Notes: a model not told the origin generated them from the sequence alone. A DNA stretch of 64,000 nucleotides from Oasisia sp. SBJ-2009 (GCA_964017155.1 OZ024862.1:46147374-46211373), one strand, 5' to 3'. Shown: positions 1 to 13,341, counted from the first letter of the stretch. Made by a program: numbers and translations.

Positions 1-1458
1 AGATATTAGAAAGTTGACAATGCAGCGAACATCGTAAAGTTATACTGGATGCGCACCTATTTCACGGTTATGGAGATGTCATATATTGTGTGAAAGACCA
101 ATTTATCCCCGTCATAATGCGGTATGACACGGCGCTGCGAGGTTAAGCAGTGTATGTGGAGCGGCGTTCAAAAGGAGTCACCGTAAATCTATGATTGTTG
201 GAAATGGCGCCATCACGCAAGCGTTACACATTGGTTGCTTGTATCTACGTCACCTATATACTCAGAATTCATATCCTATACCAGTAGAAAGCATTGTTTA
301 TCCCCATGACAAGGATGTACACACTCGATCTACCACATTATGAGGTACACATGTAGTGATGATCAAACAATGTTATCATCGATTTGTCAATATTTAAAAT
401 TGCACCAGTCCATAATCATTATACAATTGCAATATACTCAACGCAACACCATAATGTGACTGTAAAGTGAGCTTTTTGCCTTTCTTTTTTGGCAAATTAT
501 TTATTCATCACAAAGGATTGTATATTTGTAAGTCGATTTGGTGCAGCGACTAGAAACATTTTACCCGCCTATAATGCACTGTCGTGCTCGTCATCATCAC
601 GTAGAATGTCTTGGTCGCTAAATGTGGATTTCCACAGTTTTCATTGCCATGACATGTGCACAGCTTTGTCATGGAGCATGGGTGGGAAAGAAAAGGTGGA
701 AAACTTGTACCTGTCTATTCAAAGGTCCAATGGCGTCAAAGCTCCTGGAAGGTCTCATCTGCTGATGCACCAATAGAAGTCGCTGCACAAACAACTGTTC
801 ATGCAGTCAGAACAGTTTGTGTTGCACAAAGCTGTGCAAATGTCATGGCAATAAAAACTGTGGAAATCCACATTCAGTTCACATGCATTATAGGTGGGAA
901 AAATGTTTCTAGTCACCGCACCAAATCGACTTACAAATATACAATCCTTTGAGATGAATAAATAATTTGCCAATAACGAAAGGCAAAAAGCTAACTTTAC
1001 AGTCACATTATGGAGTTGCGTTGAGTACATTGCAACTGTATAATGATTATGGACTGGTGCAATTTTGAATATTGATAAATCGATGATGACATTGTTTGAC
1101 CATCATTCCATGTGTACCTCTGTGTGTAGTTCGAGTGTGTACATCCTCGTCACGGGGATAAACAATGCTTTCTATGGTATATGATATGAATTATGAGCAG
1201 GTAGGTGACGTAGATACAAGCAACCAATATGTAACGCGTGCATGATGGCGCAATTTCCAACAATCTTAGATTTACGGTGACCCCTTTTGAACGCCGCATC
1301 ACACACACTGCTCCACCTCGCAGCGCCATGTCATACCGCATTATGACGGGGTGAAATTGGTCGTTCACACAGTATATGACATCTTCATAATCTTGACGTA
1401 GATGCGCAACCAGTATAACTTTTCGATGTTCGCTGCATTGTCAACTTTATAATATCTA
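1..1458. repeat. Long inverted repeat (1.46-kb near-palindrome)
   Basis: Bases 1-670 reappear, reverse-complemented and diverged by a modest number of substitutions and indels, at about 825-1458, leaving a loop of roughly 150 bp. For example the start AGATATTA pairs with the end near 1457, and the CATAATGCGGTATGACA stretch near 115 pairs with TGTCATACCGCATTATG near 1330. The sum of paired coordinates stays close to 1458. Small ORFs inside lie in both arms and mirror each other, so I do not treat them as genes. The left arm begins at the window edge, so the true outer end, terminal motif and target duplication cannot be judged. It may be a fold-back or long-TIR transposon, or a local inverted duplication. 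Confidence 0.9.
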
Positions 1459-2008
1459 TCATTTTATGGGTGACCATGTTTGAGCGTGTCGTCAGTGTTA
1501 TGTTTCCATGATACAGCAGCATTCTTTATATTGTTTTAAAGCAGTGGTAATGTGCTTTTTTAAAACGTATGGCATGATCATGTCTCTTTAAATAAACTAG
1601 CTATACAGCCACTTAAATATCAAGACATTTTCTGAAGCGCGCAGTTTCTAAAATTGAACGTTTGACGCTGACCTTGTTTGACCTGGAATTACCGCTTACT
1701 GTACCACTTGGTAACTCCACGACAGGCCTAATTATGACGTGGAGAAGCAGGGCTTTCCAATGATATAACATTCAGGTGTGTGTAGGGGGGATCCATTTAA
1801 ACTCCTAAAATAACGCACTTTTTGCGGATTTGCCGCTCGCCTACAATATACGCCAAAATAATCAAAGAATGATCGGTTTGTCTGACCTGGGATTCTAGGT
1901 GTGCAATGTTATTTATCAATATTTGTCTACGATGAACTACTACATAATGGTGACTACACTCTCCACTCCATGCCACCCGTTGAACATTTAACTGCAACCT
2001 TGCCTTTG

Positions 2009-2009
<1 letters not shown>
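1459..2009. other. Intergenic stretch, no gene recognised
   Basis: AT-rich sequence with only short ORFs and no recognisable protein signature, tRNA or terminal repeats. Confidence 0.5.

Positions 2010-2050
<41 letters not shown>
2010..2050. repeat. (CT)n microsatellite
   Basis: An uninterrupted CT dinucleotide run of about 40 bp. Confidence 0.95.
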
Positions 2051-2054
<4 letters not shown>

Positions 2055-2360
2055 GTGTGTTTGGCATGGAGAGGCGCTGTTGGTAGACCAACCGCAAGGT
2101 CCGAATGATAGTACTGGAACTGTTCACAAAACATTGTGTTTCACAGTTGCATGTCAACTTTCCCAACTCATCAAATAACTCACCAAAGAACATATCAGGA
2201 AATGCTTCCATCAATTGGGTTGATATCACTGAGAACGTGTTAGCCAAGTTCAATTTGTTCATCGTAATGTTTCTTCCCAACAGAGTTTACCTGTCACCTG
2301 TCACCACTACAACGGGCATCATTGTTGCTTCTCCGGTGTGTGTGCTCATGACCACAACAG
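2050..2360 (-). pseudogene. Ty3/gypsy pol fragment (protease end to RT start)
   Basis: Minus-strand translation reads through a block with the pattern TLLGRN, the hallmark at the end of gypsy-type protease before reverse transcriptase. About 20 residues later comes a block with FPDMF and ELGKL, which is the usual start of the RT-proximal region. A stop codon precedes the first block and the second carries a short insertion, so it is a decayed relic. No integrase, RNase H or LTR was found next to it. Family assignment rests on motif recognition only. Confidence 0.6.
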
Positions 2361-2613
2361 ATTGTCCTGTGTAGCTCTTTGATGTCGCACAGGTCTTAGC
2401 AGTAATGGTTGATATTTCCAACGGTTACGGAATGTTCGTTCACTGGTAATTTACACCGCTGCATCAGTACCCACGCAAATCGGCATTAATGTTTCTATCC
2501 ATTTTCACTCAAACGCAGTTTTTCTTTCTTGAAAAAGACAAAACAATTTGCGTTTGTAATTCCGAAACTCGCACACCAACTATAGTCTCGTAGCGCTTGA
2601 CAAAGCATGGTGT

Positions 2614-2826
2614 TACAACCGATAATGTAATAATCGCCCGTTAATGTAATAACTACCCGATAATGTAATAAAATCAACCGATAATGTAATAACCGCCCGT
2701 TAATGTAATAAAATCAACCGATAATGTAATAAACTTGCTACCCGACAAGGTAATAATTTTCGCCCGTTAATGTAATAAACTCCTCTTGCCTGATAATGTA
2801 ATAACTTTCGCCCGTTAATGTAATAA
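2614..2826. repeat. Tandem repeats in left TIR
   Basis: About ten units of 16-26 bp, each with the core TAATGTAATAA. They mostly alternate between a CCGATAATG and a CCCGTTAATG version, with spacers of variable length. The mirror-image array lies at 7729-7941 in the right TIR. Confidence 0.9.
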
Positions 2827-3251
2827 CGTACATATTTCACGTAGGACTTAGTCGTTTTCGTGGATTTCATGTTGATTTCTTGCAGTTAGTCCATTTTTTT
2901 GTCGCATATTTCGCAATACTGCCATGTTTACTAATGGGTAGTAGTAATCTTTTTAGATTAAATTCAATATGTTGATTCCAAACCTGAAATTAGATTCGTC
3001 GCAGCAGGTCAGATTGTTTGATTATACATTTTCGCACCACGTTATACATTCTCGCACCATTTACGAATGACGGTTTCCCTTTCCATGCTGTAATGTTAGG
3101 GTATCTAATGCCGCAGGCTTGGTGTTTGCCTGTTCAATGCTATTTTAAAAGCCAGATTAAGAAATGGTTGATTAAAGAATGTTTTATTATGTAATTTGTT
3201 GACACTTTCGTGTCTGTAAATTCTCGCATGATGTAGTCTCGATCCAATTAT

Positions 3252-3450
<199 letters not shown>

Positions 3451-4095
3451 TATACATTACCAAAAGACACCGCCTCTCTGCCTGTGTACCCACATCTATA
3501 CTAAATTTGCATGTATCGCGTGATATTGTGCACGTGATATAATGGGTCCATGTGGATGGTTCGTAGAGTTATACATTTTTATATAAGACTACAATGAACA
3601 AGCTAAAAGCCCCACAAATAACGATGGCAAGAAGTATGTCAAACATAGCATACCGGGATAGAAAGGAAACATATTGGTAACACACCTCTGGTCAGTCTCA
3701 ATTAGTAAGAGTAACCTGAGGAACAATTGAGAGTTAAACCGGCGAAACCATGGAATACCGAACTAGTCGGCAAAGGATTGCGCAAACAAATGTAACCGAG
3801 TATTGCAAAATATATTTGTTTGCATTGTGGATGGACTGCAGAGTTATTTAATGTAACTCTGTCTGCCTGTGCCATATCACTCACGTTGATTTCGTCACAG
3901 TTATTCTTGGCACAGTTTGGTTAAATTAGGTTTCGCGCTATGTAAATGAGGGGATATCTATTTAGGATACTTTGTGCATAGCATAAATGAACCGATCCCG
4001 AACAGATTAATGGGGTTGTAATTTTCAAACGGTGTTATTGCGGAAGACTGCTTTTTGTCCCCAAGCACGGCTGGGTAATTCGGCTATTGTATGTA
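3451..4095. other. Transposon interior, nothing recognised
   Basis: No protein motif, RNA gene or repeat structure stands out in this stretch between two microsatellites inside the long-TIR element. Confidence 0.4.
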
Positions 4096-4096
4096 A

Positions 4097-4097
4097 A

Positions 4098-4167
<70 letters not shown>

Positions 4168-4174
4168 CTATCTG

Positions 4175-4223
<49 letters not shown>

Positions 4224-4269
4224 ACATCTATATATACATCTATATATACATCTATATATACATATATAC

Positions 4270-4312
<43 letters not shown>
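4097..4312. repeat. (TATC)n then (TA)n compound microsatellite
   Basis: TATC tetranucleotides with a few variant units pass into TATACATC units and then TA dinucleotides ending near 4310. Confidence 0.95.
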
Positions 4313-4431
4313 AATAACATATATAGTATGTCATAATCTTTATATTATGAAGTACTATGTATTTGATATATTATTGACACTATCAATAATACCGTTACCT
4401 ACGATATTACTGGAGGAGTAAATGTTACTGG

Positions 4432-4880
4432 CTGTTTTAGAAACCAAGTATTTAGTTTTGGCTAAGTTAACAGACACAGTGTTAAGTTTTAGTCATTCAT
4501 TAACTATTCCTAGTTCTGTATTTAAAACTTCGTCTACGTTTCGATATTGTTCATTACGTTGCAAATGAATCAAGAGTACCTAACCGTACAAAAAATAATT
4601 TGTTCACTGGCCTTGGCAAAGTCAATAATGTATATAATAAACAACAGTGGGCCTAACATCGAGCCTTGAGGTACGCCAGTTGAACTATCATGCATTTAAG
4701 ATTTTTCGTTCTCTACTTCAACATATCTCTTTTTGTTAGTTAAATAATTTCTAATTAAACTTAATACTACTCCACTAACGCCATACTATGTTGTATGGTA
4801 ATATCCTATAACCCAAAGTAGCAAAGACTTTTGAAAAGTCCAGCTAATATTTGTGGGAATTCCCTGTCTATCCATGTGTT
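4432..4880 (-). pseudogene. Non-LTR retrotransposon RT fragment
   Basis: Read on the minus strand, the relic contains an LDFSK-like block, then GVPQGS followed by LGPLLFIIYI, the signature of the reverse transcriptase domain just before the catalytic aspartates. A later NEW..LNTVSVNLAKTKY-like block fits the region after them. Several frameshifts and stops interrupt it and the catalytic DD pair is not readable. It sits inside the long-TIR element, so it is either a later insertion or an old passenger. Confidence 0.75.
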
Positions 4881-5130
4881 ATTACTATCACATCAATGAA
4901 TTGAAGGCCAGCGAATTCAGTGCTATTCGGGATGCTAGATTTTACATCCTAGACGCATGGAAACGTACACATAATAGCGTTTATTATGGTCTAGTTACCA
5001 CTTTTTCAAGTGATGTATAATATGTATCAAAAAATGCACAGTAACGTATATGCAATTCTAGCCAATATTGTGTTTATGTACCGCATCATATTTAGATTAT
5101 AAATTTATTTATGAGAGACATAAAGTTCGA

Positions 5131-5222
5131 CTCATGGACATCACTATCACAGCAGAGAGACAAATGGAGAGCAACAGTCAAGTGATGGAAGCAGTCTTTG
5201 TCGCTTCGCGACCGACAGCATG
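5131..5222 (+). repeat. LINE 3'-end fragment, partner of 9350-9445
   Basis: The stretch from CATGGACATCACTATCACAG to the GACAGCATGAT end matches the reverse complement of 9350-9445, the C-terminal coding end of the RTE-like LINE there. Only about 90 bp are preserved. Confidence 0.65.
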
Positions 5223-6940
5223 ATTATTTCCGAATCAGTTCGTTTGATATTTTTGTGTCGAAGCAAGCGATAGTATAGAACGGTGAAAGATTTGATAGAC
5301 ATATTTTTTTAGTTCATGTTGCATCGTTCAAGGGATATACATCGTGTAATATTTGAGAGGGTTTCCTTTTAGCGTCATATTATTCAAATTAGACAACTGT
5401 CCTACGGCCAATAAATTTGCTTGCTATGTTCACAATGCGTGCGAACTATATTTGTATTGGTCATATTGCCGTGCCATGTAAATAAGTATTTAAATATCGA
5501 AATGTTTTCTATCAAATCACAGTAGATAAGATACATGAAATTGCTGACTGACGTATGTCAAAGCTTTGATCTAATAAAGCAGGGCAGACAGGGGATAGTT
5601 GTCATACTTTTTCGAATTTTCCCTATTTTATTCTTTATATTAAATGTTACCTTGAGCATTATTGTTATTAAGATGAATTGCAATCTATAATTCATGTACA
5701 AATATTAATATCGATGTACCCTTATTAAAAATAGTATATTTTTTTATTCAAAAGGTTCTCTTTTGTGAGTCTACCCGACACCCTGTTTGGTTGTCTCACA
5801 CAATGTGGGTGTGTTTGTCACAAAATGTTATAAGCTAAGCTAAATTTTTATTAAGTAACTAAACGCTATATAAAAAAAGTGCCACGTTAAGCGTAATTAA
5901 TCAACTTTACTCACTCGCTACTTCAAAGAAATGTTTGTTGGAATCGTAGACCATTTCAGGACGACATATTTGGACATGAATAGGATAGGTACCCATTGTA
6001 TGAATCTAACCAAAACGGTTGATAAAATACTGATCATAACGTAAGTATTCTATATTACAATTTAGTCAAGCACAACTAAAATTATAATAACGTATATATA
6101 CTTTACTTTACATACACAAAACGAAAGACGTCGCAAGCGCTTCAATATTCAGTTGCGGAAACAAAAATTACAAATGGGGATTCATATTTACTAAACGATC
6201 ATTGCAGTGTTCTCGCTTTCTAAGAGATGCACTACTTGCTTTGTGACAACCAATCCGTGTGATAACCAACCCCGGGTTCACTTATCCAGGTACTTGAAGC
6301 TAAGGAGTATTCCGACTTAACTGACAACTGACAAGTTAGAAATCAGTTTGCTAGCAATACTAAGAAAGTGATATTTCGTTCGTATAAATCGAGACAAAAA
6401 CTAGAGAAATAACTCATCCTTGCGAAGCTCCGGAATGATTCCGTCCGATAGCACGGGTCTTTTCACAGACAGGCGATAAGTCCTACATAGACAATCACAT
6501 AGAAACTGCCTACTCCATAGAAGATTTACATCAACATTCAATATGAACGACACATTTGCAAGACGCGTTGCGCCAGTTTACTCACCTTCGAATGGAAATT
6601 GTTCTTCTCTTTGTTTCTTTCGTGTAACTTGCTCTCTTTCCTACATCGCTGCCGTGAAGATACCTATGGTATGGAGTAGCTCGCCAATACTGGTATTGCC
6701 CGCCAACATCTTTATATACTCATGTTTTCCCGCCTCCCAAGACCACGACCACGTGTTCCCGTTCCTGAGGTCTTTTTTGGTGTCTTTCCATTATCACGTC
6801 GGACGTTGGGGTAGACTACCATAAAGCGCGGACTTGTGGGTACAAGGGTATTACTCGGACGCCATAGTAGGCTTCTCATCGCAAATTAGGAATTCTTCTC
6901 CTCACTGCTAGTTTCTCTTTTCATATACCAAGACATAAAC
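5223..6940. other. AT-rich transposon interior without recognised gene
   Basis: Only short ORFs. The longest (6543-6824, +, 93 codons) has a hydrophobic middle but no recognisable family, no clear splice context and sits in the TIR element, so I do not call it a gene. Confidence 0.4.
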
Positions 6941-7064
6941 TTGTATATATATGTGTACATATATACATACATATATACATACATATATATATATATATGC
7001 ATAAATAAATACCCGGACAGACAAATACATTCGGGTAATTGGCCTATTTCATCTATTTTTCATC

Positions 7065-7132
<68 letters not shown>

Positions 7133-7197
7133 ATATATATATTCTCGATCCAATTATATATGCACATATATTTGGCTTATTTCGTCTACTTTTCATC

Positions 7198-7263
<66 letters not shown>

Positions 7264-7322
7264 TATATGAAAAATAGACGAAATAGGCCAATATGTGTGT
7301 GCATATATAATTTGATCGAGAA
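6941..7322. repeat. (TA)n tracts with local inverted repeat
   Basis: Three TA runs are interleaved with copies of a TTTCrTCTAyTTTTCATCTATTA motif. The copy at 7143-7205 pairs with 7258-7322 as an inverted repeat whose outer edge is the CTCGATCmAATTATATA motif that also ends the left TIR. Confidence 0.8.
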
Positions 7323-7728
7323 TACATCATACGAGAATATGTGGACACGAAAGTGTCAACAAGCTACGTAATAAAACCTTAATAAAACATTCTTTAATCA
7401 ACCATTTGTTAATATGGCTTTCAAACTAGCATCGAACCGGCGAACACCAAGTCTGCGGCATTAGATACCCTAACATTATAGCAAACCGTCATTCGTAAAT
7501 GGTGCGAGAATGTATAACGTGGTGCGAAAATGTATAACTCAAAATCCTGACCTGACAAATCTAATTTCAGGTTTGGAATCAACATATTGGATTTAATCTA
7601 AAAAGGTTACTACTACCCATTAGTAAACATGGCAGTATTGCGAAATAGGCGACAGAAAAAATGGACTAAGTGCAAGAAATCAACATGAAATCCACGAAAA
7701 CGACTAAGTCCTACGTGAAATATGTACG

Positions 7729-7941
7729 TTATTACATTAACGGGCGAAAGTTATTACATTATCAGGCAAGAGGAGTTTATTACATTAACGGGCGAAAATT
7801 ATTACATTATCGGGTAGCAAGTTTATTACATTATCGGTTGATTTTATTACATTAACGGGCGGTTATTACATTATCGGTTGATTTTATTACATTATCGGGT
7901 AGTTATTACATTAACGGGCGATTATTACATTATCGGTTGTA
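7729..7941. repeat. Tandem repeats in right TIR
   Basis: Reverse complement of the left array: repeated TTATTACATTA cores followed by ACGGGCG or TCGGTTG/TCGGGTAG. A 61-codon ORF here is only a by-product of the repeat period. Confidence 0.9.
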
Positions 7942-8224
7942 ACACATGGGCTAAATTCGCATGTGGACGCTTGTTTTCTTAGTTCAGCCTTGCACTGAAA
8001 ACAAACATTCTCGCCATGTAGTTGCTGTCGCTTATGAAAAATAGTTATTATATATCGGGTCCATCATTTTGTCTTCAGATGGCTTTCCAGAATCTCAGTG
8101 AGTTTTCGTATTACGTGAAGATTCGATAGACCTTTCTTTAGTAGCTCGAGGGTGGTCTGGGGCAACCAATAAAAACGTATTTAAAAAACATAATAAAAAA
8201 TATAAATAATATTTTTTTAAATAA

Positions 8225-8415
8225 ATCATGGCCACCCGTTTCTGCTCGGCTGCGCGTCGTGTGCCTTCATTATCTTCGTTCACCATTGACAACGCCACAA
8301 TTTCGTTTGCCACCAAATATTGGTCTAGTCGTTCTAGGTATTATTCTAGGTCGCCGCCGTCATACTCGTTCATGCATCCTACTACGAATATGTTTGTCCT
8401 CGTCGCCATTTGTTA
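8225..8415 (-). pseudogene. LTR-retrotransposon gag N-terminus relic (tentative)
   Basis: Minus-strand translation gives a short block starting MATRTN, then NEYDGGD, then YLERLDQYLVANEI, the layout of the gag start in many Ty3/gypsy elements. A stop splits it and the downstream part is lost. Only about 60 residues support this, so the assignment is tentative. Confidence 0.4.
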
Positions 8416-8728
8416 TGTCTGTACAGATATACCAAGTTATTTCATAACATAATGATTACACGTCCGACTGTTGTCGGGTACAACAGCGTAATGTTTTATT
8501 CACAAACCTGGCCGAGAGGTGTTATCTAATAGTGCATTTTAGGCCGTCTGCTTCATCCTTATACAACCATCACAATTAGTTCCTATTTATAATATATGCT
8601 GTGCCAATTTGCTATATCTGAGTGATAAGTTAAAATGACTTCTATGCAGCCGATATTCTGTAAGTTACTAACTGCTATCCATCTCCTAAAGTTCAAATGC
8701 ACAACTGTTTTGTTATGATCTAATAAGC

Positions 8729-8770
8729 ACACACACACACAAACACACGCACGCATACGCACAGGCTCAC

Positions 8771-8827
<57 letters not shown>

Positions 8828-8830
8828 CAG
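8729..8830. repeat. (AC)n and (GCAC)n microsatellite
   Basis: ACACAC runs flank a CACG/GCAC tetranucleotide block. Confidence 0.95.
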
Positions 8831-9304
8831 ACTGTATACATGCTCTGTTTCATATTACAGTTTCCATCTGGTAACCGGATCTACGACGACATTCTACAAT
8901 AAAACTATACCCACATAATTGTTTCAATAAGTTTAATAATTTCAAGCATCATGTTAATTTCCTATTTACAATATATAATTATCATGTCTATTAGTGATAT
9001 TAAAGTGAATCGTAAAAGTAACTTGGCTGCTGCCTGTACTCTGTAATTGGCTAACCCTTTCCGAACACCGACGTACAGATTAACGCGTCTCGCCCTCAGC
9101 CTCACAAACATGGGTGTCACTACTACGGGAAACGCGCCGTGTGTCGTAACTATGGACGGGGGAGCTGTAAAAGAAGCCAGCCTTGGTGCTATACGATGGA
9201 TCCTCAATTGACATGGGAATACTGCGACATCCCGATGTGTGTAGGTGAGACACAAACTGTGTTCATAACAAAGAAGGAATACATTTGAAGTTTGACTTAA
9301 TATA

Positions 9305-9306
9305 TC

Positions 9307-9354
<48 letters not shown>

Positions 9355-9900
9355 GCTGTCGGTAGCGATGCGACAAAGATGTTTCCATCACTTGACTATT
9401 GCTTTCTATTGATCTCTCTGCTGTGAGAGTGATGTCCATGAGTCGGTCTTTATGTATCTCAGCTTCAGATTTCTCTTGATGGTATCCTTGAAGCGGATAC
9501 GAGGGCGCCCTCTCTATCTGTGACCAGAAGACATTTGATAGTAGAGCTTTGGTAGCCTGTCTGGTGACATCCTTATGACGTGTACAGTCCACCGGAGATT
9601 CTTTCTTATCAGAAGATCTTCCATACATGGGAGCCCTGTCCGTTCGAGTATTTCCTTGTTTGCCCCTTTGTCAATTCAGGTTATCCTCATGATCGAACGC
9701 AGATGTCGCATAATGAAGGCATGCAGTTTTTTAGCCTGTCGTCTGTACACTGTCCAGGCCTCGCCTCCACATAGGAGGGTGTCAGCACGATTGCACGATA
9801 TATCTTGCCTTTAACCCGCATGGTCTCATGGTGGTTGTTCCAGATTCTCTGGCGTAGTCGGCCGAAAGATGCGCTAGCCTTGGGCATCATCCTCTGTATT
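9305..9900 (-). pseudogene. RTE-like LINE, C-terminal RT remnant with (ATG)n tail
   Basis: On the minus strand the sequence begins near 9890 with a block containing GRLRQRIWNN and a KGKIYRAIVL-like block. It continues through LRWTVHVIRM..DRLPKLYYQM and ends with RGRPRIRFKDT. This is the order seen after the RT core of RTE-type non-LTR elements. Three reading frames are needed, so it is frameshifted. The coding part runs into a (GAT)n trinucleotide array at 9313-9354, which fits the short tandem 3' tails of RTE elements and makes the Asp- and Met-runs artefacts. The endonuclease and catalytic RT parts are missing (5' truncated). Confidence 0.8.
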
Positions 9901-10611
9901 TCATCGCCAATGCATCTATTACTTGATATAGTATTGTATTAAAACATAGTGACAATAATATTGATATTTTTACTAGTTTTAAAATACACAGTCGCACGAA
10001 TGCGCAAGCGAGGAGACAAAGTAGGAAACGCACATAATTTTCTACGAACAAATAACTGTTCGGAATATCGTGCAATCATCCATAGACTCTTTCCTCTGAA
10101 TTATGTATCACGAAGATGTCCACTTTTTTGCAGGTCAACTCTCCTTAGGAATCCATGCATGTTCAACTGAAAATGGCTTGTTCCCAAAGGAGGTCACATA
10201 ACACAAATCCGGTTCTGTTGTTATTACCTTACAGCAAAGTTTAACTGTTAATTTGGTATGCCAAAATGACATATCTCTTGTGGATGTATATTATTTAATA
10301 CTGAAATAAATTGAGAAACACAGTTACTTTAAGCTGTTGACTGTCAAAGCGGCGATTGTAGAAGTTGTAAAGGCGCTCTCACAATACCTTGCTACTGCTA
10401 CACACCATTTAATTGTAGAGCTAGCTGCTAAAATTGAGGGATATGCAGACACCGGTTGGAAATCTGATTACAATGATTAATAGTGACGTGACATGCCCTG
10501 TGTAGTGTATTTGCGTTGCGCAGTTGGGAATCAAAGAAGACAAGGTGAAAGACGCTCACAATTCCTTTAATCTGCCTGACAACAACTTACCGCTCATCTA
10601 ATCTAATATAT
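9901..10611. other. No gene recognised
   Basis: Unique-looking AT-rich sequence between a LINE relic and a SINE, with nothing I can identify. Confidence 0.4.
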
Positions 10612-10615
10612 TCGA

Positions 10616-10943
10616 AGAGCGCAATTGTTCAGGAGTAAAGCTTCGGACTCTCGACAACGAGAACAATAGTTTGAATCCTGTGCTGCGGTGTGAAAGCCTT
10701 GGGCAAGTTGTTTCACTCTACATTGCTCCAGTTAACTCGGCTGTATAAAAGAGTACCTGACTATAGACAGTGGTGGATATGTGTACGGGCAGCTTTTACG
10801 CATTAATTGTAGCATATGTCTGGATGCTTCCCAGAGAAGCCGAGATGGTGTCTGAGTGAACAGGTATATCAGGGAAGTAAAGTGTAAAGCGCTTTGAACG
10901 GTCCTGAGGATTGGATACTGCGCTATAATATAAGAACTTGCCT
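10616..10943 (+). mobile_element. tRNA-derived SINE, copy 1 (full length, diverged)
   Basis: The head contains the phrase GCTTCGGACTCTCGAC and a decayed B-box (GTTTGAATCC). The body has ACTATAGACAGTGGTGGATA and GCATTAATTGTAGCATATG, and the tail has AAAGTGTAAAGCGCTTTGAACGG and ends at GCGCTATAATATAAGAACTTGCC. The same body occurs at 14977, 23279, 33069 and, as a tail only, near 35570. Confidence 0.85.
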
Positions 10944-11373
10944 TGAATATATTAAATATATGTCATATGAGATAATACGCTGTATTATTTTGTAACAAAT
11001 GCTCATTAATGAAGACATTCATCGTGTCATTGCCAAAGAATAAGACAGATTAATTCTACAAGGGCCCAACTCCATCACTGATACGTTTTGTTCATGTTTT
11101 TATTTGAAGTGATTTTATAATAATATTCTGTTCCAAGGTACTGCCAACAATAATCTACACATCAAAAATATAACATGTCATCCAAATTACTCATTCACGA
11201 AAATAATTTGCACAATTTTGTCTGGTGGAATTGGGCTCTTCTAGAATTCAACAATTCATATGTGGTGTGCGTCATGAACAAGTTGCTAATCTTTTTGTAG
11301 TTTCAATCATTACAAAGGAAACTGGAATGCTCTCCCAGTCTCCATTGAAACAAACAACAAGCGACTCATACGT

Positions 11374-11374
<1 letters not shown>
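10944..11374. other. No gene recognised
   Basis: AT-rich spacer between the SINE and a TA microsatellite. Confidence 0.4.
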
Positions 11375-11457
<83 letters not shown>

Positions 11458-11460
11458 TAC

Positions 11461-11500
<40 letters not shown>
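11375..11500. repeat. (TA)n microsatellite
   Basis: About 125 bp of TA repeats with a short ATACATATAT break. A 211-codon ORF spans this and the (CA)n run below and is not supported as a gene. Confidence 0.95.
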
Positions 11501-11860
11501 TATGTGTGTAGCCTTCATATGTCTCTTTAAGAGAGGCTCATTAGCGGAGGTAGGCCATTCACCAATGAAAGAGTCACACAGAAGACGATACATCATTATC
11601 AATACGATCAAAGCTGTCAGCATGGCCGTCTGGATGCTTATTTGCCTACCATCATCTGCGAGATCAATGGCACAGGTTTTGATGCTTGAATGTATAATAT
11701 TATATCCATATGGCGACCACATAAACATAGCAAGCTATTGGACATTTAATGACATTTGGAATGTTTACAAATACGATATGTCGTTGTATAGGTTCTACAG
11801 TGATATGTTGTATCCTGTTTTGAAAGATATTGCGCGCAAAAAGACATCCAAATTCATCCA

Positions 11861-11996
<136 letters not shown>

Positions 11997-12023
11997 TTTA
12001 TAAATTAACGTGTTTTTCTACAG

Positions 12024-12140
12024 ATGTTTATCCATGCTGGTCTCAACCATGTGCACATGATGGAACATGCTCAAATAATGCAGGACATAGATACAACTGC
12101 ACTTGCAAGATTCCATTTGAGGGGCCCAATTGCGACAAAG
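12024..12140 (+). CDS. EGF-like domain exon
   Basis: A 117-bp phase 1-1 exon lies between acceptor TTTTTCTACAG and donor AAAG|GTTTGT. It encodes one complete EGF-like module with six cysteines spaced C-x4-C-x5-C-x9-C-x-C-x8-C, including HDGTC, YNCTC and FEGPNC. Such exons encode extracellular adhesion or signalling modules and are symmetric, so they can be added or lost without a frame change. A second EGF exon lies 1.09 kb downstream in the same orientation. The parent gene, its signal peptide and any transmembrane part are not visible here. Confidence 0.85.
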
Positions 12141-12180
12141 GTTTGTGTTGTATTCGTATTATCGTAATTGCTTCATGTCG

Positions 12181-12535
<355 letters not shown>

Positions 12536-12639
12536 ATAGAGAGACAGAGAGAGGAGCGAGGGAATGAGTAAGTAAATGAGATGAGTGGAGTCACTACCGC
12601 TATTTAAACAGTTGCACTAGCTTCCAGTCGTATACCGAA

Positions 12640-12838
12640 TACTGAATACAATTTGCATTGGCTATTGTTACATATCGTGCTCTTCCCAGTCAGCAACCGA
12701 CATACTTAGTTAATCTGCTACAATTCTCTGATATCTTTCGGACCCTTAGATCTTCCCTTTCCAAACAACGTATTGTCCCTAAAACTAACCTGAATATAGA
12801 TTGTGGCTGGTCTAACAACTTGGAATCAACCCCCGTAA
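12640..12838 (+). pseudogene. LINE RT C-terminal fragment
   Basis: The reading frame has VTYRALPSQQPTYLVNLL, then LRSS and a KTNLNIDCGWSNNLE-like block. This matches the tail region of CR1/L2-type reverse transcriptases (LTYKAL...P.YL..L...RxLRSS...WNxLP). It is about 60 residues, not followed by a recognisable 3' tail, and lies between the two EGF exons. Confidence 0.65.
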
Positions 12839-13230
12839 TTTGATTATTTGTTTGAAATTGCTTTTCCACCATACATTTTCGGCGATAAAAACTGTTGCCT
12901 GTTCGCATGTATGATTAGCCAAATGATTTTGTTTGTTGCGACTCTGAGGTTGAAGTTTGTAAGAATATAGGCGCTAAAAAGTGTTATAATAATAATTATT
13001 ATTATAATAAACAGCCAAAAACCAAACGCTATCACAGACATACGTGTAGGTACAATTATGATATATTATTGTAATGGTTGTACTGTCATGTGTTGTACAA
13101 TGTTTTCGAAAGATATTGCACGCGCTCTTACACTTCCTCACACAGGGCTATATATATACACACATCTACATACACACAACATTTACATAAGAACTCATAC
13201 ACATATATATATAGTTATCTGTTCTTTCAG

Positions 13231-13341
13231 TTGTTAAAGCATGCAGATCAAGTCCATGTAAACGCGGAAATTGCGCAAACACAAGAACTGGTTATAACTG
13301 CACCTGTAGGACGGGGTATCAAGGGACCAATTGCGACGAAC
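13231..13341 (+). CDS. EGF-like domain exon
   Basis: A 111-bp phase 1-1 exon lies between acceptor TGTTCTTTCAG and donor GAAC|GTTAGT. The module has six cysteines (C-x4-C-x4-C-x8-C-x-C-x8-C) with YNCTC and YQGTNC. It lacks the usual xxGxC glycine pair between the second and third cysteines, having KRGNC instead. Same phase and orientation as the exon at 12024, so both could be spliced together. The flanking exons of this gene were not identified. Confidence 0.85.
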
